A stretch of 64,000 bases of DNA from Clostridium niameyense (GCF_001243045.1 NZ_LN849007.1:1888989-1952988), one strand, 5' to 3'. Counted from the stretch's first letter, positions 1 through 9,294 are shown. Translations and numbers: made by a program. Notes: generated by a model from the letters alone, not told the origin.

Positions 1-412
1 TACCATTTGTCTTCATTATAGCAAATTGCCCACCTATAGGATTGGAACTACCTGGCCCTGTCATAACCGTAGTTATACCAGCTTTTATCGCTTTATAAAA
101 AGAAGTATCTTTAGGATTTATACCATCTATAGCTCTCATATGTGGTGTTACTGGGCTTGAATTTTCATTTAAATCCATTCCCTCAAATTTAATTCCTTCT
201 TCTACCATTCCTAAATGGCAATGAGCATCAATCATTCCAGGCATAACAAAAGCTCCCTTAGCATCTATAACTTCTAAATTTTCTATATATATTTTAGATA
301 AATCAATATTTTCGCCAACTTCTTCTATTGTATTATTGTTAATTAGTATACAACTTTTCTTGCAAACTTTACCATTCATTCCATGAATATTAGCGTTTTT
401 TATAAGAATCAA
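1..412 (-). CDS. Amidohydrolase (imidazolonepropionase-like), N-terminal part
   Basis: This gene runs off the left edge, so only about 137 N-terminal residues are present. The protein opens with a short beta-rich segment, then carries the metal-binding HxH motif in the context MPGMIDAHCHLG, followed by a glycine-rich stretch (VMTGPGSSNPIGGQ). That combination is typical of the amidohydrolase superfamily group often annotated as imidazolonepropionase-related. The start is a TTG at 412, chosen because AGAGGTGAT lies seven bases upstream and no in-frame ATG precedes the conserved core. The substrate cannot be told from this part alone. It is transcribed leftward, away from dapB. Confidence 0.85.
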   Translation of the reverse strand, partial: MILIKNANIHGMNGKVCKKSCILINNNTIEEVGENIDLSKIYIENLEVIDAKGAFVMPGMIDAHCHLGMVEEGIKFEGMDLNENSSPVTPHMRAIDGINPKDTSFYKAIKAGITTVMTGPGSSNPIGGQFAIMKTNG

Positions 413-608
413 GCAAATCACCTCTAATATTAATTCTAATAAATGTATATTTATTCAGATATTCATTAATAATCGTTATAATTATACAAATATATTTAAC
501 AAAGTTTTAACCGTTTTCATTGTTGAATTCAAAGGTTTTTTAAGAATTCTACCATTGTATAAAATATTTTTTTTATTAATATGAATTTTTCCATTCATAA
601 ATCAAAGA

Positions 609-660
609 TGAACTTCATTTTATGTACTTGTACTTTACTTTTTCTAATTAATGAAGTTCA
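609..660 (-). terminator. Inverted repeat downstream of the rhodanese remnant
   Basis: An 11-base inverted repeat (TGAACTTCATT / AATGAAGTTCA) with a 30-base loop lies just 3' of the minus-strand rhodanese remnant. It probably served as that gene's transcript end. The loop is long and the U-tract is weak, so the terminator call is tentative. Confidence 0.4.
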
Positions 661-670
661 CCTTTTTATT

Positions 671-800
671 TTATTTCAGATATTTAATATTATCTTTATA
701 AGTTATCCAATCACTCAAGCTTCCTACATATAATTTAGGTTTTATATTTAACTTATCTAATAATGCAAAATTAAAGGTCCGTCGATTTCTAAAACACAAT
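671..800 (-). pseudogene. Rhodanese (thiosulfate sulfurtransferase) C-terminal remnant
   Basis: Reading the minus strand into the TAA at 671-673 gives an open stretch ending in NFALLDKLNIKPKLYVGS, then LSDWITYKDN. This matches the C-terminal signature of two-domain rhodaneses (typically ...KLYVGSWSDW...). Just upstream a different frame reads VYC, where an intact enzyme would have its active-site Cys loop, so the loop is deleted or frameshifted. There is no start codon or upstream domain in the preceding 70 bases before dapB. I read this as the decayed 3' end of a sulfurtransferase gene; the 5' limit is approximate. Confidence 0.6.
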
Positions 801-870
801 AAACTATTATATGTTTACTTATAGTAATATGAAGAAGATAATTTATTTTTTTAGATTAATAAATTATCTT

Positions 871-1665
871 TTACAAATTTAACACTTCCTTCATAGTATA
901 TAAACCAGCTTTTTTATCTTCTAAATATAAAGAAGCCTTACAAGCACCATTAGCGAAACATCTCCAATTATGGGCATGATGAGTTATTTCTAATCTCTCA
1001 CCCATAAGACCAAACATAACTGTATGACTACTTGATATATCTCCAGCTCTTAAAGAGTGATAGGTTATCTTTCCGTCCTCTCTCTCCCCTGAACCATATC
1101 TTCCAAATTCAGCTAATTTATTCAATTCCTTATTAAAAGCCTTAGCTAAAACCTGGCCAATTTCTAAAGATGTGCCACTTGGCGCATCCTTTTTGTATCT
1201 ATCATGCATCTCTATAATTTCAATATCAGATATATTTCCTATAGTTTCAGCTGCCATCTCAACTAACTTATACATAAGATTTACTACCATAGAAGTATTT
1301 CCTGCCAAAACTACAGGTATTTCTTTGGAAATTTCTTTGATTCTACTTATCTCCTGTGGTGAAAAACCTGTAGTACCACAAACAACAGCTTTTTTAGCTT
1401 TTAATGCTTTTTCAAACACTTCCATAGATGTCTTGGTATCGGTAAAATCAATGATACAATCATAATCCCTAATTGATTGTAAATTGTCCAAAACCTTGCA
1501 ACCTACATTTTTACCTAAATTTGAAACTACTCCTACATCTTCACCTATATAATCTCTGCCTTTAGGTCCTATTGCACCTACCAATTTTAACTTTTCATTA
1601 TCAACGCAAGCCTTAACTACAAGCTTTCCCATTTTTCCTCTTGGTCCTATAACAACTACTTTCAT
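871..1665 (-). CDS. dapB: 4-hydroxy-tetrahydrodipicolinate reductase
   Basis: This is the NAD(P)H-dependent reductase of the diaminopimelate/lysine pathway, which also supplies dipicolinate for spores. The 264 residues match the family's length. The N-terminal Rossmann nucleotide loop reads GPRGKMG at residues 7-13, and the substrate-binding signature KKDAPSGTS lies near residue 160. The conserved C-terminal half includes ITHHAHNW. The ATG start follows AGAGGATGATTCT. No other dap gene is visible nearby, so it appears monocistronic here. Confidence 0.96.
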   Translation of the reverse strand: MKVVVIGPRGKMGKLVVKACVDNEKLKLVGAIGPKGRDYIGEDVGVVSNLGKNVGCKVLDNLQSIRDYDCIIDFTDTKTSMEVFEKALKAKKAVVCGTTGFSPQEISRIKEISKEIPVVLAGNTSMVVNLMYKLVEMAAETIGNISDIEIIEMHDRYKKDAPSGTSLEIGQVLAKAFNKELNKLAEFGRYGSGEREDGKITYHSLRAGDISSSHTVMFGLMGERLEITHHAHNWRCFANGACKASLYLEDKKAGLYTMKEVLNL

Positions 1666-1755
1666 AGAATCATCCTCTTTATTTTATAAAATTTTATTCA
1701 TATATTTATCTATTCTATCAATTCATAAAATATCCTCCACAATAAACTGATTATT

Positions 1756-2535
1756 CTATTTAGTTATTACAAAATTCATAGACTTGTAAGCAGATAACAA
1801 TAAAGAAATTAAATAAGACTCAAATACTATCATAAATATACTCTCTACTACTCTAGGTACCCATAAAAACATAAAATTTTTTCCTTGAAGTGCTGGTATA
1901 AACATCAAAAGAATAAATGTATTTATTGTTGTGGTTATTATTCTTGGTATACCTATAGTTATTATGATTTTCATATAGTTTTCATATATGTTTTTTAAAA
2001 TATTATTGTTTTTTAACTTTATATTTAACACAAATACTATAAAGGCCAAAACAACTATTACTTCTATAGATATTAATGAAAATAAATATTTCTTCTCAAA
2101 TGCACTTTTAATTTTAATTAAAGAACTCTTACTTGAAAATATTATAATCATATGAATAATTACTGTTACTACCCCTAAAATTGCAAAAAATATAGGATAT
2201 GATTTTTCTATTTTCCTTACATCCATATCTTTAACCTTATTCCATATTAGACCTGTTAATATTCCACTTATTATACTAGTTATAGTTAAAAAAGGTATAT
2301 ATGCTCCCTTAGGATAAATTAAATGAGCTAATATATCAACTGTACCAGATACCATTCCACCTATAGTGGCCCCAAAAAGTATAGCTGGTAGTTTTATAAA
2401 CACACCTGCAAAGCCTATTCTCATAGCTCCAGCACCACCTATAGGAACCATTATAGAAAATGATCTTAATAATACAGCAATAGCTATTAAAATTCCGCAT
2501 GTAACTAAAGCCCTGACTTCCATCTTTCTCTTCAT
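1756..2535 (-). CDS. folT: ECF transporter S component, folate type
   Basis: This is a 259-residue, highly hydrophobic protein with about five to six membrane segments. Near the N-terminus it has the AxxxA-like interaction helix and the GGAGAMRIGFAG stretch seen in substrate-binding S components of energy-coupling-factor vitamin transporters. Such proteins bind the vitamin and pair with shared EcfA/A'/T subunits, which are not encoded here. The folate assignment rests on the THF riboswitch in the leader (2693-2797), the usual control element of folT genes. The length exceeds the usual 170-200 because of an insertion around residues 100-150. ATG 2535 follows AGGAGGAGAATAA. Confidence 0.85.
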   Translation of the reverse strand: MKRKMEVRALVTCGILIAIAVLLRSFSIMVPIGGAGAMRIGFAGVFIKLPAILFGATIGGMVSGTVDILAHLIYPKGAYIPFLTITSIISGILTGLIWNKVKDMDVRKIEKSYPIFFAILGVVTVIIHMIIIFSSKSSLIKIKSAFEKKYLFSLISIEVIVVLAFIVFVLNIKLKNNNILKNIYENYMKIIITIGIPRIITTTINTFILLMFIPALQGKNFMFLWVPRVVESIFMIVFESYLISLLLSAYKSMNFVITK

Positions 2536-2599
2536 TTATTCTCCTCCTAACACAAATTTATAAAATGAATAATAAATTTTAGTTAATTAAACAAAAAAA

Positions 2600-2656
2600 T
2601 AAAACACCTCCTTTTTCTCCACCAGGTTACACTAAAGAGAAAGAAGTGTTTTATTC
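2600..2656 (-). terminator. Intrinsic terminator of the THF-riboswitch leader
   Basis: On the minus strand, AAAACACTTCTTTCTC pairs with GAGAAAAAGGAGGTGTTTT (with small bulges), followed by ATTTTTTTG. It lies between the THF aptamer and the folT start, as expected for a transcription-attenuating expression platform. Confidence 0.8.
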
Positions 2657-2692
2657 TTCTTTTACCTAATTATTTTAAATTGGCTCTCTAAT

Positions 2693-2797
2693 GTAACAGC
2701 GGAATGCGGCAATATATCGCAAACTTAATTTAAGCTTTTCTTTTAGAGACAACTTCCCGTCCTCTAAACCTTAACGCATATTTGCCTACTCTGTTAC
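2693..2797 (-). promoter_or_regulatory. THF riboswitch (folT leader aptamer)
   Basis: The minus strand shows the conserved tetrahydrofolate riboswitch elements in order. They are GTAACAGAGTAGG, then TATGCGTTAAGG, then GGACGGGAAGTTGTC, and finally TTGCCGCATTCCGCTGTTAC. The outer stem P1 is GTAACAG at the 5' end with CTGTTAC at the 3' end. Position upstream of a folate-type S component and an adjacent terminator both support it. The family normally turns expression off when reduced folate is plentiful. Confidence 0.9.
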
Positions 2798-2980
2798 TAA
2801 ATAATTATATAATTAAATATTACTATTATTTTAATAAAAATTCTATGAATATTTTATTTTTCTTTTTATTAAATAATACCAACTATTATTTACACATAAT
2901 TTAAAAATTTACGCTAAAAATAAATATATACTTTATTAAATTACAATTTAAATCTATAAACTATAAAGGGAGTGTTTCTA

Positions 2981-3169
2981 ATGGATCTTAATAGAGCCAT
3001 TGATTTAATTAACTCTAGAAATGTTGATGTGTATTGCAAAAAAGAACCTGTTGTTATAAAAGCTGTAGATAAAAATTCTAAAATGGCTAAAGTGAAAAAC
3101 TTATCTACTAATAAAACAGTTTTAGCACCAATTGATGACTTAAAAGATAATGGAGTCTTAAACAGTTAA
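2981..3169 (+). CDS. sspH: Small acid-soluble spore protein, H type
   Basis: This is a 62-residue protein beginning MDLNRAIDLINSRNVDV, the family signature of SspH-type small acid-soluble proteins found in the spore core. The rest follows the usual order, with a basic turn, then MAKVKNLSTNKTV and a short Pro-Ile-Asp C-terminal strand. I start at ATG 2981, eight bases after AAAGGGAG. An in-frame GTG at 2972 overlaps that ribosome binding site and is less likely. No confident sigma-G promoter could be picked by eye in the AT-rich upstream sequence. Confidence 0.9.
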   Translation: MDLNRAIDLINSRNVDVYCKKEPVVIKAVDKNSKMAKVKNLSTNKTVLAPIDDLKDNGVLNS

Positions 3170-3204
3170 AGAGGGATATTTTATCCCTCCCTACTTTTAT
3201 ATTA

Positions 3205-3846
3205 TTAATATCCCAAATCTTCATTTAAAAATATTACATGTATTCTATCTTTATTAACTTGTCTTTTTATCAATGTGTATTCATTACATATTCTATCTTT
3301 ACTTTTACAATCCATACAATAACCAACCTTACTACAAGGAGTTTCCCTATTTAATCTCTTGGCATTTGCAGGAGCTGATTCTGTTCTATTTCTCCTTATA
3401 GCTTCCTTTATATCTTTAACTATTTTATTTATTCCAACTATTATAATAACTTTATCTGGACCATATAGCATAGCAGCTACCCTATTACCATTACCATCCA
3501 CATTATATATTTCTCCATCTTCAGTTATTGCATTAGAACTTACAAAATAAGCATCCGAAAAAAAACTTTCTCTATATATGTTCTTTATATCTTCTTTAGT
3601 TAATCCATCTTTATATCTATCTAAAAAATTATATCTTCCCGATTTTAAATGATCTATAACTCCTGTTTCAAACAAAGTCATAGAACCCCCACAAGAAACC
3701 TTAGCTCCCTTTTCTACTATAGATTCTATTTGAGCTATAAGTTCATCTTTATCATTAACTAAATAAGCATTCATATTATTTTCTTTAAGACTTTGCATTG
3801 TTTTTATAACTTTCTGTTCTCTTACCCACTTAACATTTTTATCCAT
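3205..3846 (-). CDS. LUD-domain protein (LutC/YkgG-like, DUF162)
   Basis: This is a 213-residue single-domain LUD protein. Recognisable segments are the N-terminal helical region ending in MNAYLVNDKDEL, the glycine-rich CGGSMTLFETG, the FFSDAYFVSSNAITEDGEI segment and DKVIIIVGINKIV. LUD proteins are associated with lactate utilisation in complexes with LutA/LutB, but those partners are absent here. Stand-alone clostridial copies have no firm function. The C-terminal stretch has three to four cysteines (CSKVGYCMDCKSKDRIC), suggesting a metal or Fe-S site. Start ATG 3846 follows GAGGGTGATAGTTT. Confidence 0.85.
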   Translation of the reverse strand: MDKNVKWVREQKVIKTMQSLKENNMNAYLVNDKDELIAQIESIVEKGAKVSCGGSMTLFETGVIDHLKSGRYNFLDRYKDGLTKEDIKNIYRESFFSDAYFVSSNAITEDGEIYNVDGNGNRVAAMLYGPDKVIIIVGINKIVKDIKEAIRRNRTESAPANAKRLNRETPCSKVGYCMDCKSKDRICNEYTLIKRQVNKDRIHVIFLNEDLGY

Positions 3847-4186
3847 AAACTATCACCCTCCTTTTTATATTTTATCATTAAATTATTTCTATTAAAAACA
3901 TATAAAAAGGTATTCAACAATTATTATTGAATACCCTTTAAATGATATATATTAATGAAATCTTTTTAGGCTTTTTATTAAATACTGAAATACTTATGAT
4001 AAATTTAAACTTTCCAATTATAAAATAAATACCCCATATATATTATATAGCAATATACGTGCCACATTAAAAAACTTTTGGATTTTAGAATTTTCACTTA
4101 AAAAATATCATAATGATATAGTTGTAGTATCATTATGATATTACTCTCATTTTTGCACATACTATATAATATAAAAACATAGCATT
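3847..4186. other. Intergenic region between the LUD gene and the histidine kinase
   Basis: No coding sequence was found in this 340-base gap. It contains two hairpins: 3905-3938 (AAGGTATTCAA / TTGAATACCCTTT) and the stronger one at 4104-4142. It should also hold the promoter of the LUD gene, which I could not place with confidence. Confidence 0.6.
4104..4142 (-). terminator. Terminator of the two-component operon
   Basis: A perfect 15-base inverted repeat (AATATCATAATGATA / TATCATTATGATATT) with a 9-base loop lies 45 bases after the kinase stop. It is followed on the minus strand by a run of six T. Confidence 0.75.
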
Positions 4187-5434
4187 TTATATTATAGTTT
4201 TAAGAAATATTATAGCAAATTCTGTTCCTCTTCCCTCTTCACTTTCAACTGATATACTTCCATTTTGTGATTCTATAATGGACTTACTTAAAGATAATCC
4301 TATACCTATACTGCAAGGATTAATAGAATTTTCTCCTTTATAAAATCTTTTAAATATTTTTTTTTGTATTTTTTTAGGAATCCCATCACCATTATCTTTT
4401 ATAAATATAGATATTGATATAGGAGTTTCCTCACAACTTATAACTATCTTTCCATTATCCTTTGTATGTTCTATAGAATTTTTTATAATATTGGAAAGTG
4501 CCTCTCCCGTCCAATCCATATCATGCTTAAAATATACACTTTTATCTATATCAACTATTATATCTTGACTCTTTTCTTTAGCTTTTTGTATAAGTCCTGC
4601 TAATGATTTATTTACAGTTATGTAAAGGGGATTTTTAATCATATTAAACTCTATAACTCCAGCTTCTAATCTTCCTATTTTTAAAAGATTTATAATAAGC
4701 CATTCCATTCTTTTAAGTTGCTGATCACTTAAATCTAAGAAATTATCTCTATCTTCTTTAGGCATATTCTCATTTTTCATAAGTTCATTGAACATTATAA
4801 GTGATGATAGAGGTGTTTTTAGTTGATGTGATATATCTGATATAATATTTTTAAGAAACAATTTTTCTCTTTTTAAATTTTGTAGAGACTCATAAAACCT
4901 ATTTGCCATTAATTTAAACTGCAGAGATAATATGTAAAAATCCCCCTCTTTATTTTCATCCTTAAATTTTTCAAAATTTCCTTCTACAATTTCTTCTGAT
5001 GCTTTAGTAAAAAACTTTGCCTTTTTATAAAATCCTATAAATTTGTTAATGACTAATATATATATAGTTAATGAAAAAAATATTAATATTAATAATACTT
5101 TCAGCAAAAAATATTTATAACAATTAACCATCAATGGATTCTTATATATTTTTAATTGTTTATCATAAGAATATTGATTAAGTATCTTTTTACCTAAATC
5201 ATAATTTGATTTATCTTTCAGCACTATAGAATCTAATACTTCTTTCTCCATTTCAGGATGAGTAGATAATATATTTCCTACTATTAAAGTATTTTGTTCT
5301 ATATAATTTTCATTAACTTGATCTATTTGAACTTTAAGTACAACACAACTTAGAATCATAAAAATTATAAATACAAAACTAAATTCTAAAGTCATTCTTT
5401 TAATTTCTGGATTTTTAAAATATCCCCTCATCAT
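4187..5434 (-). CDS. Sensor histidine kinase
   Basis: A 415-residue membrane sensor kinase. It has one membrane segment near residues 15-35, an extracytoplasmic loop of about 75 residues, and a second segment near 110-130. A HAMP-like linker, HisKA and HATPase domains follow. The phosphoacceptor box reads DISHQLKTPLSS; the N box is NIIKNSIEHT; the nucleotide loops are DNGDGIP and GIGLSLSK. The response regulator gene ends 11 bases upstream, so the two form one unit. The sizeable extracellular loop argues for direct ligand sensing rather than the loopless Bce type. The stimulus is unknown. Confidence 0.93.
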   Translation of the reverse strand: MMRGYFKNPEIKRMTLEFSFVFIIFMILSCVVLKVQIDQVNENYIEQNTLIVGNILSTHPEMEKEVLDSIVLKDKSNYDLGKKILNQYSYDKQLKIYKNPLMVNCYKYFLLKVLLILIFFSLTIYILVINKFIGFYKKAKFFTKASEEIVEGNFEKFKDENKEGDFYILSLQFKLMANRFYESLQNLKREKLFLKNIISDISHQLKTPLSSLIMFNELMKNENMPKEDRDNFLDLSDQQLKRMEWLIINLLKIGRLEAGVIEFNMIKNPLYITVNKSLAGLIQKAKEKSQDIIVDIDKSVYFKHDMDWTGEALSNIIKNSIEHTKDNGKIVISCEETPISISIFIKDNGDGIPKKIQKKIFKRFYKGENSINPCSIGIGLSLSKSIIESQNGSISVESEEGRGTEFAIIFLKTII

Positions 5435-5445
5435 TATTACCTCTT

Positions 5446-6153
5446 TTATTCACCCCATTTATAACCAATTCCTCTAACAGTTTTTATATATGTGGGGTTT
5501 TTAGAATTTTCCTCTATCTTTTCTCTTAATCTTTTTATATACACATTTAAAGTATTAGAATCTACAAAATTTCCATCTACATCCCAAAGCTTTTCTAATA
5601 TAATATCTCTAGATAGAACATTGCCCTTATTTTGTATCAATATTAAAAGTAATCTATATTCTGCTGCCGTTAGCATAATTTCTTCATTATTTTTTGATAC
5701 TTTAGCTTTTAAGGGTTCTATTACTAAATCATCGCATATAATTTTATTATTTTTTTCTTTGGATAAATTTTCTTCTGATTTAATTTCTATTTCAGATTTT
5801 CTCCTTAAGACTGCATTTATTCTTGATATAAGTTCTCTTATTCTAATAGGTTTAGTTATATAATCATCTCCGCCCATATCTAAACCTAAAACTACATTAG
5901 CTTCTTCATCGCAAGCCGTTATAAATATTATAGAAATATCTCTTTTTTCTTTAACTTCTTTACAAAAATCATATCCACTTCCATCTGGTAACATTAAATC
6001 TAAAAGAATTAAATGAAATCTTTCCTTTTCAATTAGTTCTCTAGCTTCTTTTAAACTTTTAGCTTTCATTACTTTGTAATTTTCTTGATTTAAGGTATAT
6101 TCCATGCCAATGGCTAAAGCCATATCATCCTCAACTAATAAAATATTACTCAA
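5446..6153 (-). CDS. OmpR/PhoB-family response regulator
   Basis: 235 residues: an N-terminal receiver with acidic pair EDD, phosphoacceptor Asp in LILLDLMLPDG and the switch Lys in DYITKPI. A linker of about 20 charged residues follows, then a C-terminal winged helix (LTAAEYRLL, YIKTVRGIGYKW). The start is a TTG at 6153, immediately downstream of AAGGAGG, giving MSNILLVEDD; the longer in-frame reading to 6177 has no ribosome site. It sits 39 bases after the metH stop on the same strand, so read-through from the methionine operon is possible. Its cognate kinase follows. Confidence 0.93.
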   Translation of the reverse strand: MSNILLVEDDMALAIGMEYTLNQENYKVMKAKSLKEARELIEKERFHLILLDLMLPDGSGYDFCKEVKEKRDISIIFITACDEEANVVLGLDMGGDDYITKPIRIRELISRINAVLRRKSEIEIKSEENLSKEKNNKIICDDLVIEPLKAKVSKNNEEIMLTAAEYRLLLILIQNKGNVLSRDIILEKLWDVDGNFVDSNTLNVYIKRLREKIEENSKNPTYIKTVRGIGYKWGE

Positions 6154-6192
6154 TTTATCCTCCTTAACATACAACACTTCATATTTTAATTA

Positions 6193-8589
6193 TTAAAAGT
6201 TAAATACTTCTTTTGCTATTTCAACAGCTTGTTTTGCATCCTTTGAATAAAAATCTGCTCCTATTTCTTTTGCATATTTAGAAGTAACCACAGCTCCACC
6301 TATCATAACTTTTCCTGAAAAGTTAACTTTCTTTAAAGCCTTAATAGTCTCTTCAATAGATTTTACAGTGGTGGTCATTAAAGCGCTTAATCCTACTAAT
6401 TTAACCTTATTATCTATTGCTTCTTTTACTATCTTTTCTACTGGAACATCTTTTCCTAAATCCAAAATATCATATCCATAATTCTCTAATATAACCTTGA
6501 CTATATTTTTTCCTATATCATGAATATCCCCTTTAACAGTAGCTAAGATTATCTTTCCTTTTGTTATCTGACACTTATTTTCCTTTGCTATTCTTTCCTT
6601 AATTATATCAAAAGATATCTTTACTGTTTCTGCTGCCTGAATAAGTTGCGGAAGAAATATTTCCCCACTTTCGTATTTGAATCCCACTTTATCTAATGCA
6701 GGTATTAAATATTCATTTATTATTTCCATTTCATCTTTATATTTTAAAAGTTCTTCTGTTAAATTCTTAGTAGTATTTTTTAATCCTTTTAATATGGCAC
6801 CATCTAATGTATTTTCATTTTCTTTCTTGGATTTATATATTTCTCTATCTCCCACTATAACTCTACTAATTACTTTGCTTGAATAATTTTCTATATATTC
6901 TTTTGCTCCTTTATCATTATTATTTAACACCTTAAAAGTACTTATAACATTTATTATTCCTTCTTTATTAGGGTTTATTATAGGTAAATCTAATCCAGCT
7001 CCTAAAGCTAAAGCTAAAAAAGTTTCATTAATTAAATCCCTATTAGGTAATCCAAAGGATATATTTGATACACCTAATACAGTTTTTACGTTTAACTTCT
7101 CCTTAACCATTTTCATAGCTTTTAAAGTTTCCATCACTTCCTTTTGTTGAGCAGATACTGTTAAAGTTAAACAATCTATATATATATCCTCCTTTTTAAT
7201 GCCATATTCCTTAGCTCTATTTATTATTTTTTTAGCAATATTAAATCTGCCCTTTGCTTTACTTGGAATACCTTTTTCATCTAGGGTTAATCCAATAACA
7301 GCTGCCCCATACTTTTTAGCCAAAGGTAATATACCATCTAAAGATTTATCCTCACCATTTACAGAATTAACAATAGGCTTTCCATTGTATACCCTTAAGG
7401 CCTTTTCAATAGTTTTCACGTTACTAGAATCTATTTGAAGTGGAACATCCGTTATACTTTGAATTTCCTTTATAATATCTTTCATTATTTCACTTTCATT
7501 TATTTTAGGAAGTCCTAGGTTAATATCTAGTATTTCTGCTCCTGCTTTTATCTGATCTATAGCTTGTTTTAATATATAATCTATATCCTTTTGTAAAATT
7601 GCTTGTTGCAACCTCTTTTTTCCAGTTGGATTAATTCTTTCTCCAATTATTCTTACTTCATCTATTTCTACTACTTTTGATGGAGTAGTTATAGCATACT
7701 TTCTTTGTTTTTCTCTTTTAATAATCTTTTTACCTTCTACCATGGTTTTAAGACATCTTATAAAATTCGGATTAGTACCACAACATCCTCCAATAATGGA
7801 GACTCCTAAAGATACCAAGGTATCTACATATTTGCAGAATTCTTTTTCCCCTATATCATATACTGCATCACCATTAATTATTTTAGGAAGTCCTGCATTA
7901 GGTTGAACCATAACAGGTAAATTAGTATTTTTTATTATTTTTCCAACTATAGGTTTAAGTTCTTTAGGTCCTAATGAACAATTAACGCCCAATACATCTA
8001 CTCCTAAAGCTTCTAAAGTTATAGCCATACTTTCCGGTAGACAACCTGTGAAGGTTCTCCCATCCTCTTCAAAAGACATAGTAGCAAATATAGGTAAATT
8101 ACAAATTTCCTTTGCTGCAATTATAGCTGCCTTCATTTCGTATAAATCTGTCATGGTCTCAATAAGAATAATATCCACGCCTATTTCTGTAGCTGCTTTA
8201 ATTTGCCTTTTAAAAATCTCTACTGCTCTTTCAAAACTTAATGTACCCATAGGCTCTAATAACTCTCCAATAGGGCCTATGTCTAAGGCTACTAAACATT
8301 CTCCATTACCTATAGCTTTTCTTGCTAATTTTATTGCTTGTTGTATTATATCTTCTACTGTATAAGGTAAATTTTTAAGCTTTAGTTCGTTAGCTCCAAA
8401 GGTATTGGTAGTTATAACTTTAGCCCCTGATTTTATGTATTTTTTATGAATGTCTATTATTTTTTCTCTTTCCGTAAAATTAAACTTTTCAGGATTTTCT
8501 CCTAATTTTAATCCTTCTCTTTGAAGCATAGTTCCCATAGCCCCATCAAAAATTAAAATATTGTTTTTAATATACTCCCTTACATCCAT
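6193..8589 (-). CDS. metH: Cobalamin-dependent methionine synthase lacking the activation domain
   Basis: A 798-residue methyltransferase that moves methyl groups from 5-methyl-THF to homocysteine through cobalamin. Domain order is visible. Residues 1-290 form the homocysteine S-methyltransferase barrel with Zn cysteines in VNCSLGP and IGGCCGTNP. About 320-580 is the pterin-binding barrel (RINPTGKK, EILDINLG). About 600-798 is the B12 module with the cobalt-ligand motif GDIHDIGKNIV. The C-terminal SAM-binding reactivation domain of the roughly 1,200-residue E. coli enzyme is missing and is supplied by the preceding gene. I start at ATG 8589 (AGAGGGG upstream), which overlaps the previous gene by 23 bases; the reading can extend to 8667 without a ribosome site. 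Confidence 0.94.
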   Translation of the reverse strand: MDVREYIKNNILIFDGAMGTMLQREGLKLGENPEKFNFTEREKIIDIHKKYIKSGAKVITTNTFGANELKLKNLPYTVEDIIQQAIKLARKAIGNGECLVALDIGPIGELLEPMGTLSFERAVEIFKRQIKAATEIGVDIILIETMTDLYEMKAAIIAAKEICNLPIFATMSFEEDGRTFTGCLPESMAITLEALGVDVLGVNCSLGPKELKPIVGKIIKNTNLPVMVQPNAGLPKIINGDAVYDIGEKEFCKYVDTLVSLGVSIIGGCCGTNPNFIRCLKTMVEGKKIIKREKQRKYAITTPSKVVEIDEVRIIGERINPTGKKRLQQAILQKDIDYILKQAIDQIKAGAEILDINLGLPKINESEIMKDIIKEIQSITDVPLQIDSSNVKTIEKALRVYNGKPIVNSVNGEDKSLDGILPLAKKYGAAVIGLTLDEKGIPSKAKGRFNIAKKIINRAKEYGIKKEDIYIDCLTLTVSAQQKEVMETLKAMKMVKEKLNVKTVLGVSNISFGLPNRDLINETFLALALGAGLDLPIINPNKEGIINVISTFKVLNNNDKGAKEYIENYSSKVISRVIVGDREIYKSKKENENTLDGAILKGLKNTTKNLTEELLKYKDEMEIINEYLIPALDKVGFKYESGEIFLPQLIQAAETVKISFDIIKERIAKENKCQITKGKIILATVKGDIHDIGKNIVKVILENYGYDILDLGKDVPVEKIVKEAIDNKVKLVGLSALMTTTVKSIEETIKALKKVNFSGKVMIGGAVVTSKYAKEIGADFYSKDAKQAVEIAKEVFNF

Positions 8590-9262
8590 GATTTTTCCCC
8601 TCTTTCCTATAGTAACACGTATTATAATTACTGCAATTTGTACAAGTATATTTGCCATTATTTCCATATACGTTTTTTATACCTATTATAGCTGTCACGG
8701 ATTTTCTAGGAAATAATAACATATGTTCTGAAACTGTTACTCCTATCCTTCTTTCTGCATTTAATACATTTATAAAATCTTTTTGTATATCCAAAGATAA
8801 ATCCCCATATCCTGGACTATATCTAAAAGTTAAAGATTCTCCTTCTTTAATACACTCTTCTTTTATTTTATTTTGTATTAAATCGCAAATTTCCTCTACA
8901 GCTGTAGTAGCACAAGCATCTAGTATTACTGCCTTTGTTAAATCAACTCTTTCATAAAATCTTATTCTTCTTTCAATATCATTCCCTAATGTTACTGCCA
9001 TAAGTATACATTTATCACAATCTTTTAATAGCTTATTTATGTCTTTTCCTAACAACTTCAAACTTGTGCCAGTTATTTCCACATTATCATCGCTTTTATT
9101 TATAGAATAAATGTCATATATAAATTTAGGTTGAAATAAACTCTTGCTTTCTATTCTTACAGAATGTATTTTATTAATTAAATTTTCACTTAAATTTTGC
9201 CCTCTGTATCCCAAATATCTTAACACTTCATTTTTATCAATAATTAAATCATCTTTATTCAT
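8567..9262 (-). CDS. Free-standing methionine synthase activation-domain protein
   Basis: A 231-residue protein equivalent to the C-terminal reactivation domain of MetH, which binds SAM and remethylates oxidised cob(II)alamin. Visible family motifs are RYSPGYGDLSLDIQ near residue 150 and RRIGVTVSEHMLLFPRKSVTAIIG near 170-195. A Cys-containing tail (CTNCSNYNTCYY) follows. It lies between metF (32 bases apart) and metH (23-base overlap), so translation is likely coupled. This split arrangement is known in Firmicutes and Thermotogae. ATG 9262 follows AGGTGATGAAAT. Confidence 0.9.
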   Translation of the reverse strand: MNKDDLIIDKNEVLRYLGYRGQNLSENLINKIHSVRIESKSLFQPKFIYDIYSINKSDDNVEITGTSLKLLGKDINKLLKDCDKCILMAVTLGNDIERRIRFYERVDLTKAVILDACATTAVEEICDLIQNKIKEECIKEGESLTFRYSPGYGDLSLDIQKDFINVLNAERRIGVTVSEHMLLFPRKSVTAIIGIKNVYGNNGKYTCTNCSNYNTCYYRKEGKNHGCKGVY

Positions 9263-9294
9263 ATTTCATCACCTAAAATCTATTTTATTTAATA

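Noticed and set aside
1172-1465. Plus-strand open frame inside dapB and many similar frames opposite other genes
   Set aside because: They are antisense shadows with low-complexity hydrophobic translations and no ribosome sites, caused by the AT-rich codon bias.
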